From contig NZ_QASN01000008.1 of the NCBI RefSeq assembly GCF_003052585.1, positions 55,622 through 119,621 on the forward strand: a stretch of DNA of 64,000 bases, given 5' to 3'. The stretch comes from Pseudomonas mangrovi. Its GTDB lineage: Bacteria > Pseudomonadota > Gammaproteobacteria > Pseudomonadales > Pseudomonadaceae. Both the position numbers and the translations under genes were made by a program. Each line of letters begins with the position of its first letter. Positions within the stretch are counted from its first letter, which is position 1. The notes beneath the pieces are model-generated. The model was not told where the DNA came from and did not search any database. It was given only the letters and a program-made list of their open reading frames with translations. This document shows, one piece after another, positions 57,772 through 64,000 of the stretch.

Positions 57772-58218
57772 CTACCAGCGCTCGGCGGCTGCAAGGTCGC
57801 TGTCGCGTCCCTCGACCCAGCGCGAACCCTCTGCGGTGTCCTCCTTTTTCCAGAAAGGCGCGCGGGTCTTCAGATAGTCCATGATGAATTCGCAGGCCTC
57901 GAAGGCGGCCGCGCGATGGGCGCTGGCCACGCCGACGAAGACGATCGGCTCGCCCGGCTCCAGCCGGCCGACCCGATGCAGCACCTCTACCTGCAACAGT
58001 GACCAGCGTGCCGCCGCCTCGACGGCGATCTTCTCCAGCGCCTTCTCGGTCATGCCCGGCGCGTGCTCCAGGTACATGCCGGACACCGTCTGGCCTTCGT
58101 TGAAATCACGCACGTAACCGACGAAGCTGGCCACCGCGCCTATGCCCAGGTTCGCCGCATGCAGCGCGTTGAGTTCCCGCCCCGGATCGAATCCCTGCTG
58201 CTGGACCCTGATCGCCAT
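57772..58218 (-). CDS. moaE: Molybdopterin synthase catalytic subunit MoaE
   Basis: 148 residues. MoaE uses the thiocarboxylate of MoaD to convert cyclic pyranopterin monophosphate into molybdopterin. Family blocks seen are GAVASFVGYVRDFNEGQTVS, LEHAPGMTEKALEKIAVEAA, HRVGRLEPGEPIVFVGVASA and MDYLKTRAPFWKKE, with the active Lys in KTRAPFWKK. The ATG at 58218 is chosen (MAIRVQQQGFDPG). It follows moaD by 1 base on the same strand. Confidence 0.95.
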   Translation of the reverse strand: MAIRVQQQGFDPGRELNALHAANLGIGAVASFVGYVRDFNEGQTVSGMYLEHAPGMTEKALEKIAVEAAARWSLLQVEVLHRVGRLEPGEPIVFVGVASAHRAAAFEACEFIMDYLKTRAPFWKKEDTAEGSRWVEGRDSDLAAAERW

Positions 58219-58219
58219 C

Positions 58220-58462
58220 TCAGCCTCCGGTAACCGGCGGAAAGAACGCGACCTCGTCGCCTTCCGCCAACGGTTCATCGAGTCGACACAGCTCCTGATT
58301 GCGCGCGCACATCAGGCGCGTCTCGTCGAGCACCTGCCAGGCACCGCCGCGCGCCACAAGCTGGCGACGCAGCTGATCGACGCTGGCGTAGGCGCCCTCC
58401 AGCTGCTCGCCCTCGCAGCCCAGCGCCTCACGGTAGCGAGCGAAATACTGCACCTGAATCAT
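58220..58462 (-). CDS. moaD: Molybdopterin synthase sulfur carrier subunit MoaD
   Basis: 80 residues with the ubiquitin-like fold and the C-terminal di-glycine (FFPPVTGG) that becomes thiocarboxylated. It starts [20 protein letters not shown] and overlaps the moaC stop by 4 bases (ATGA), so it is translated with moaC and moaE. Confidence 0.95.
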   Translation of the reverse strand: MIQVQYFARYREALGCEGEQLEGAYASVDQLRRQLVARGGAWQVLDETRLMCARNQELCRLDEPLAEGDEVAFFPPVTGG

Positions 58463-58935
58463 TCATCCTCCCCGACACGGTAGTGTCCGCTGCGCCCGCC
58501 GGACTTCTCCAGCACCCGCACGCCCTCGATGGTCATGCCACGATCGACCGCCTTGCACATGTCATAGATGGTCAGCGCAGCGACACTGGCTGCCGTCAAC
58601 GCCTCCATCTCGACACCGGTCTGACCGGCCAGCTTGCAACGCGCCTCGATGCGCACGGCATCCTCGCCCAGCGCCTGCAGCTCGACCTTGATCGATGTCA
58701 GCAGCAGCGGATGGCAGAGAGGGATGAGCTCGAAGGTCTTCTTCGCCGCCTGGATACCGGCAATCCGCGCCACGGCGAAGACATCGCCCTTGGGATGGCC
58801 GCCACTGACGATCAGCGCCAGTGTCTGCGGCTGCATGCGCACCAGCGCCTCTGCCACCGCCTCGCGCTGGGTGACGGCCTTGTCGGTGACATCGACCATG
58901 CTGGCACGGCCCTGGGAATCGAGATGGGTGAGCAT
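58459..58935 (-). CDS. moaC: Cyclic pyranopterin monophosphate synthase MoaC
   Basis: 158 residues. With MoaA it converts GTP-derived intermediate to cyclic pyranopterin monophosphate. The active-site sequences [20 protein letters not shown] and [20 protein letters not shown] are clear; the Lys and His in these blocks are catalytic. AGGA lies 7 bases before the ATG. It heads the moaCDE operon; moaA is not in the window. Confidence 0.96.
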   Translation of the reverse strand: MLTHLDSQGRASMVDVTDKAVTQREAVAEALVRMQPQTLALIVSGGHPKGDVFAVARIAGIQAAKKTFELIPLCHPLLLTSIKVELQALGEDAVRIEARCKLAGQTGVEMEALTAASVAALTIYDMCKAVDRGMTIEGVRVLEKSGGRSGHYRVGEDE

Positions 58936-58975
58936 GGGAGGGTCCTGCGTCGTGGGAAGGCGCGCAGTTTAGCCC

Positions 58976-59062
58976 AGCTGGAAGCTGGAAGCTGGAAGCT
59001 GGAAGCTGGAAGCTGGAAGCTGGAAGCTGGAAGCTGGAAGCTGGAAGCTGGAAGCTGGAAGC
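58976..59062. repeat. Tandem repeat of the 7-mer agctgga, about 12 copies
   Basis: A perfect array of (agctgga)n, 87 bases long, directly upstream of moaC and downstream of the phoH gene. The phoH-side sequence (about 59108-59138) carries decayed variants such as cctccagcttcaggcttg. It does not code for a supported protein. Such arrays are variable in number by slippage. Confidence 0.95.
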
Positions 59063-59137
59063 CAGTCTGATTGGCTCAGGCACCCAGGCAAGGTGCTGCC
59101 ACTCGTGACATGCGGCCTCCAGCTTCAGGCTTGCTCC

Positions 59138-60529
59138 TTACATATGTGCTTCCGCGTACTCGGCCAGTACCGAGCGCGGCACCCCCTGCAGGGTGATGTG
59201 CACACCTTGCGGGAAGTCCTTGAAGCGCTCGGTGAGATAGGTCAGGCCGGAGCTGGGCGCCGACAGGTAGGGTGTATCGATCTGCGCCAGGTTGCCCAGA
59301 CAAACCACCTTGGAGCCGCTGCCCGCGCGGGTGATGATGGTCTTCATCTGGTGCGGAGTGAGGTTCTGGCACTCGTCGATCAGGATCAGGCTCTGCTGGA
59401 AGCTGCGGCCGCGGATGTAGTTGAGCGATTTGAACTGCAGCGGCACCTTCTGCAGGATGTAGTCGACACTGCCATGCGGGCTCTCGTCGTCCAGGTGCAA
59501 CGCTTCGAGGTTGTCGGTGATGGCGCCCAGCCAGGGTTCCATTTTTTCCGCCTCGGTACCGGGCAGAAAGCCGATCTCCTGATCGAGATTCTGCACGCTG
59601 CGGGTAGCGATGATGCGCCGGTAGCGCTTGCTGACCATGGTCTGCTCGATGGCCGCCGCCAGGGCGAGGATGGTCTTGCCCGACCCTGCCGCGCCGGACA
59701 GGTTGACCAGGTGGATATCCGGATCGAGCAGCGCATAGAGTGCCAGCGCTTGGTAGATGTCACGCGGCCGCAGTCCCCAGGCCTCCTGATGCAGCAGCTG
59801 TTCCTGGTGCAGATCGAGAATCAGCAGCTCGTTGCCGTCGATCTCCTTGATCCAGCCGACGAACCCCTGCTCGTCGATGATGAACTCGTTGATGTGCACC
59901 GCCGGCAGATTATCGACCAGCAGCACCCGATGCCAGGTTCGCCCATGCCCCTGACGGGTTTCCACCTTGCTGACCCGATCCCAGAACGAGCCCTCCATGT
60001 CGTGGTAACCCTTGGACAGCAGGTCCACATCATCGACCAGTTGGTCGGTATGGTAGTCCTCCGCCGCCAGCCCGCAGGCACGCGCCTTCAGGCGCATGTT
60101 GATGTCCTTGGTGACCAGCACCACCGACAAACCGGGTCGGCCTGACTGCAGCTCGACCAGCTGGTTGATGATCTTGTTGTCGTTGAGATCTTCCGGCAGC
60201 CAGGTGAGCGGTTCGGCGCGTTTGCTCATGAGAATCGACAGGAGTCCGCTGGGACCATTCTTGCCACGCTGGATCGGCACTCCATGCTCGACCTCTTCCG
60301 GCGTTGCACCACCGAGCACCGTATCGATCAGGCGGATCGCCTGGCGACATTCCGCCGCCACCCCGTGCTTGCCACTCTTGAGCTTGTCGAGTTCCTCCAG
60401 GACCGTCATCGGAATCGCCACGTGATGCTCCTGAAAATTCAGCAGGGCATTGGGGTCGTGGATCAGAACGTTGGTATCGAGGGCGTAAAGGGTGGGGGCG
60501 GTGGGGCTCGAGCGACCTTGGTCATCCAT
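59138..60529 (-). CDS. PIN-domain and PhoH-type ATPase protein
   Basis: 463 residues. The N-terminal PIN-like domain (TLYALDTNVLIHDPNALLNF, VTKDINMRLKARACGLAAED) is joined to a PhoH P-loop domain: LSGAAGSGKTILALAAAIEQ (Walker A) and SLILIDECQNLTPHQMKTII (Walker B). The pairing PIN+PhoH suggests RNA processing or decay coupled to an ATPase, as proposed for PhoH2. It lies next to moaC in Pseudomonas. The start is preceded by a weak site. Confidence 0.93.
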   Translation of the reverse strand: MDDQGRSSPTAPTLYALDTNVLIHDPNALLNFQEHHVAIPMTVLEELDKLKSGKHGVAAECRQAIRLIDTVLGGATPEEVEHGVPIQRGKNGPSGLLSILMSKRAEPLTWLPEDLNDNKIINQLVELQSGRPGLSVVLVTKDINMRLKARACGLAAEDYHTDQLVDDVDLLSKGYHDMEGSFWDRVSKVETRQGHGRTWHRVLLVDNLPAVHINEFIIDEQGFVGWIKEIDGNELLILDLHQEQLLHQEAWGLRPRDIYQALALYALLDPDIHLVNLSGAAGSGKTILALAAAIEQTMVSKRYRRIIATRSVQNLDQEIGFLPGTEAEKMEPWLGAITDNLEALHLDDESPHGSVDYILQKVPLQFKSLNYIRGRSFQQSLILIDECQNLTPHQMKTIITRAGSGSKVVCLGNLAQIDTPYLSAPSSGLTYLTERFKDFPQGVHITLQGVPRSVLAEYAEAHM

Positions 60530-60591
60530 ACTCTGTCACCTTCTGCGGGTAGCCGAACGGCGCAGGGTTGCGCCGCGCAGGGCCGCCGACC

Positions 60592-60609
60592 TCCGTAACG
60601 GGTTACGGA
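60592..60609. promoter_or_regulatory. Perfect 18-bp palindrome upstream of PhoH-like gene
   Basis: tccgtaac followed by gg and gttacgga, 62 bases upstream of the PhoH start codon. It could be an operator for a dimeric regulator; no candidate regulator is adjacent. Confidence 0.45.
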
Positions 60610-60776
60610 AACTGCAGGCGAGGAGAGGGCCGGTGGCCGCCACCTGTCTGCAGGGTTCGGCGGTCTTGTCTTGCTTGATACAGCAAAACCTGTGACAGCA
60701 AAAAGCGCTATTTGACGTATCCGCTGTTTATTTCAAAGACCCTGCAATCGACGCTTGGCCTGTCCATCGTAGCCCG

Positions 60777-61808
<1,032 letters not shown>

Positions 61809-61933
61809 CTAGGTTTCTCCATTGCCTGATGCAGCGACTCTGGACCCTACCCCGGGGGCAAGGTCAAGCAGAGCGCCGCGCGCGCGCGAAGGGAGGTAGG
61901 TAGAATCGCCGCTCGAATCGAAGGAGACCTTCA

Positions 61934-62710
61934 ATGTTGATGGTGATTTCCCCCGCCAAGACCCTCGACTATGAGACACCCGCCGTTACCAGCCGGTATA
62001 CACATCCGGAACACCTGACAGACGCCGCCCAACTGATCGAGCTGCTGTGCGAGCTGGCCCCGGCGCAGGTCGGCGAACTCATGCATCTTTCCGACAAGCT
62101 CGCCGGGCTCAATGTTGCCCGCTATGCCAGCTGGACCCCCGATTTCACCCCAGAGAACGCCAAGCAGGCGCTGCTGGCGTTCAAGGGTGACGTCTACACC
62201 GGTCTCGCTGCTGACGATTTCAGCGCGGCGGACTTCGATTTCGCCCAGCGTCATCTGCGCATGCTCTCCGGTCTGTATGGCGTCCTGCGTCCCCTCGACC
62301 TGATGCAGCCCTACCGGCTGGAGATGGGCACCCGCCTGGCCAACCCCCGCGGCAAGGACCTGTACGCCTTCTGGGGCGAGCGGATCAGCCAGTGGCTGAA
62401 TCAGGCACTGGCCGAACAAGGGGACGACGTTCTGCTCAATCTGGCTTCCAACGAATACTTCTCGGCCGTGCACCTGCCGACGCTGAAGGCACGGGTTATC
62501 AATGTGCAGTTCCGCGACATGAAGAACGGCCAGTACAAGATCATCAGCTTCCATGCCAAGCGTGCGCGGGGAATGATGGCCCGCTACGTGATACGCGAAC
62601 GCATCAACCAGCCGCAACAGCTGCGCGATTTCGATGCACAGGGTTATCGCTATGCACCAACTCTTTCTTCCCCGGAAAGTCTGGTGTTTCTTCGCGATCC
62701 AAACGACTAA
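61934..62710 (+). CDS. yaaA: Peroxide stress protein YaaA
   Basis: 258 residues of the YaaA/DUF328 family, which lowers intracellular free iron and limits DNA damage under hydrogen peroxide stress. It starts [40 protein letters not shown] and [19 protein letters not shown] are typical. GAAGGAGA precedes the ATG. It lies upstream of algD, as in Pseudomonas. Confidence 0.95.
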   Translation: MLMVISPAKTLDYETPAVTSRYTHPEHLTDAAQLIELLCELAPAQVGELMHLSDKLAGLNVARYASWTPDFTPENAKQALLAFKGDVYTGLAADDFSAADFDFAQRHLRMLSGLYGVLRPLDLMQPYRLEMGTRLANPRGKDLYAFWGERISQWLNQALAEQGDDVLLNLASNEYFSAVHLPTLKARVINVQFRDMKNGQYKIISFHAKRARGMMARYVIRERINQPQQLRDFDAQGYRYAPTLSSPESLVFLRDPND

Positions 62711-62736
62711 TTTCTGGCGTCATAAAAATAATTTAA

Positions 62737-62758
62737 ATGCCCTGGCCTGCCAGGGCAT
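62737..62758 (+). terminator. Hairpin after yaaA
   Basis: atgccctggc pairs perfectly with gccagggcat over a 2-base loop, 26 bases after the yaaA stop, in an AT-rich surrounding. There is no long T-run; it may be a weak terminator. Confidence 0.55.
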
Positions 62759-62859
62759 ATCCGCACGTAGCGTTTTCGCCAAGCACTTGCGTACCACTCT
62801 CAGTGGAATATTGCAGTCAGATGCAATTGCGTACCTTCGTGCCAACAGCAAACAACAAG

Positions 62860-62868
62860 ACGTTCGTC
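62860..62868 (+). promoter_or_regulatory. Candidate AlgR-binding site upstream of algD
   Basis: acgttcgtc differs by one base from the AlgR core CCGTTCGTC known at Pseudomonas algD. It lies about 57 bases upstream of the predicted transcription start. Confidence 0.5.
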
Positions 62869-62890
62869 ACAGAGCCGGATAAACGGTGTG

Positions 62891-62918
62891 AACTTCCAAC
62901 CCTCGGCTGTACTCTGAG
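62891..62918 (+). promoter_or_regulatory. AlgU (sigma-22)-type promoter of algD
   Basis: A perfect -35 GAACTT (62891-62896) and a -10 TCTGA (62914-62918) are separated by 17 bases, the arrangement of the extracytoplasmic sigma factor AlgU in Pseudomonas. Transcription from about 62925 would give a leader of nearly 370 nt before the algD ATG, close to the long leader known in P. aeruginosa. Confidence 0.75.
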
Positions 62919-63234
62919 CCCCTGTGAAGGCCTGTCTGGCAAAGCGCAAGGATCGGCTGGAATACTCTAGATAGAGCGTTTTGTTAATTGCTTGGCAATT
63001 TGCCGGGATAATTTTCAAAACTATTCCAGACTGCCCCGGTCATATCTCGCGCTTTATCCGGTCCGCAACTTTCCGAAGTAACGGATCGGTCCAGCACTTC
63101 AACAATCAGCACTTGGATATAACCAGGGCACATTCCTAAAAAAAGCCCAATAGCAGCCCGTACATACGCGGCGGCAGGGAAATTTCATGCCTGCGTTTGG
63201 CGTTGAACAGACACCGGACGGCATTTAAACAGGG

Positions 63235-63257
63235 ATGGACCGACACAATCGGTCCAT
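63235..63257 (+). promoter_or_regulatory. Hairpin in the algD leader
   Basis: atggaccga and tcggtccat form a perfect 9-bp stem with a 5-base loop, ending 35 bases before the algD ATG. It could influence leader stability or ribosome access. The leader from 62925 to 63292 is otherwise without a supported gene. Confidence 0.5.
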
Positions 63258-63292
63258 GTGAACGCGCTAGCAATTTTGAAGAGGTGAACACG

Positions 63293-64000
63293 ATGCGGAT
63301 CAGCATCTTTGGCTTGGGTTACGTAGGTGCGGTATGTGCCGGTTGTCTTTCGGCCCGGGGCCATGAAGTCATCGGCGTGGATGTTTCCGCCACCAAGATC
63401 GACCTCATCAATCAGGGCAAGTCGCCGATCGTCGAGCCTGGGCTTGGCGAGTTGCTGGCAAAAGGGATCGAAACCGGCCTGCTGCGCGGCACCACCGATT
63501 TCGCCGCGGCGATCCGCGACAGCGAGCTGTCGATGGTCTGCGTCGGTACGCCGAGCGAGAAGAATGGCGACCTGGGCCTGGGCTACATCGAGTCGGTGTG
63601 CCGCGAGATCGGCTTCGTGCTGCGCGAGAAGAACAACTGGCACACCGTGGTGATCCGCAGCACCGTGCTGCCGGGTACCGTCAACAACGTGGTCATCCCG
63701 ATTCTGGAAGACTGCTCCGGCAAGAAGGCCGGCGTCGACTTCGGCGTTGCGGTCAACCCCGAGTTCCTGCGCGAATCCACCGCGATCAAGGACTACGACT
63801 TCCCGCCGATGACCGTCATCGGCGAGTCCGATCCCAAGGCTGGCGACATCCTCGAGGAGCTCTACCGTGAGCTCGACGCGCCCATCGTGCGCAAGGACAT
63901 CGCCGTCGCCGAGATGATCAAGTACACCTGCAACGTCTGGCACGCGACCAAGGTCACCTTCGCCAACGAGATCGGCAACATCGCCAAGGCCGCCGGCGTC
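63293..64000 (+). CDS. algD: GDP-mannose 6-dehydrogenase AlgD, 3' part cut by window edge
   Basis: NAD-dependent oxidation of GDP-mannose to GDP-mannuronate, the committing step of alginate synthesis. The visible 236 residues start MRISIFGLGYVGAVCAGCLS (Rossmann motif) and include GTPSEKNGDLGLGYIESVCR, STVLPGTVNNVVIPILEDCS and NPEFLRESTAIKDYDFPPMT, then IKYTCNVWHATKVTFANEI. These match Pseudomonas AlgD rather than UDP-glucose dehydrogenases. AAGAGG precedes the ATG. The catalytic Cys region lies beyond base 64000. Alginate genes alg8, alg44 and others should follow. Confidence 0.95.
   Translation, partial: MRISIFGLGYVGAVCAGCLSARGHEVIGVDVSATKIDLINQGKSPIVEPGLGELLAKGIETGLLRGTTDFAAAIRDSELSMVCVGTPSEKNGDLGLGYIESVCREIGFVLREKNNWHTVVIRSTVLPGTVNNVVIPILEDCSGKKAGVDFGVAVNPEFLRESTAIKDYDFPPMTVIGESDPKAGDILEELYRELDAPIVRKDIAVAEMIKYTCNVWHATKVTFANEIGNIAKAAGV

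Noticed and set aside
58976..59062. Possible CRISPR array
   Set aside because: The units are contiguous 7-mers without spacers, so it is a simple tandem repeat.
62800..63018. 72-codon minus-strand frame in the algD control region
   Set aside because: It overlaps the AlgU promoter and AlgR-like site and lacks a ribosome site; regulatory DNA is the better explanation.

Overview
The window looks like a chromosomal segment of a Pseudomonas-type gammaproteobacterium (Pseudomonas sensu lato). The DNA is GC-rich. The core gene order trmJ | suhB, glycine-zipper protein, secF-secD-yajC-tgt-queA, lptG-lptF | pepA-holC-hypothetical-valS and yaaA-algD is the one I know from Pseudomonas. Class II ribonucleotide reductase is split into nrdJa and nrdJb, the moaCDE/PhoH block is present, and the window ends inside algD, the first gene of alginate synthesis. 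The species cannot be fixed from sequence reading alone.

Layout. 0-8 kb: tRNA modification (trmJ, tgt, queA), the SuhB phosphatase, the SecDF-YajC translocon and a tRNA-Leu(CAA). 8-13 kb: a small acidic protein, the organic peroxide reductase Ohr with a palindromic operator, split nrdJ behind an NrdR-box-like site, and a cold-shock protein. 13-22.5 kb: LPS export permeases LptFG, PepA, HolC, small proteins and ValS. 22.5-26.5 kb: a run of seven poorly characterised genes, two for membrane proteins and five for lipoproteins, including a tandem paralogous pair; this is the most accessory-looking stretch. 26.8-31.8 kb: a nitroreductase, a small membrane protein, and a three-gene operon with a double-domain KaiC-like ATPase and a histidine kinase whose phospho-acceptor His is a Tyr. 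31.8-34.5 kb: an arsR-arsO-MFS operon with a C-terminal Cys pair in the regulator. 34.7-41 kb: nhaD with a structured-looking leader, a YbfB-type MFS, rlmF, a hydrolase and a DUF3182 protein. 41-46.7 kb: sbcD and sbcC held apart by two small genes, one of which encodes a secreted protein with a von Hippel-Lindau-like beta domain. 46.8-56.2 kb: a TAXI-type binding protein, YejK, PPK2, a DUF4344 metallopeptidase, a membrane-anchored glutaredoxin, a GST, a GIY-YIG protein, a short asparaginase, an orphan amino-acid-binding protein, a carboxylesterase and a cNMP-GGDEF protein. 56.3-64 kb: rhlB, moaE-moaD-moaC, PIN-PhoH, a cation efflux protein with a long His-Asp repeat, yaaA, then the algD control region and the start of algD.

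Most of the window is conserved housekeeping DNA. The parts that merit a second look are the KaiC/kinase operon, the insertion inside sbcDC, the lipoprotein cluster, the ars operon, the nhaD leader, and the algD upstream region, which carries a near-consensus AlgU promoter with a leader of about 370 nt. Repeats include two families of intergenic inverted repeats, a 7-bp tandem array and a coding hexanucleotide repeat. I found no insertion sequence, prophage or CRISPR array. Long open frames antisense to real genes were treated as GC-rich shadows.
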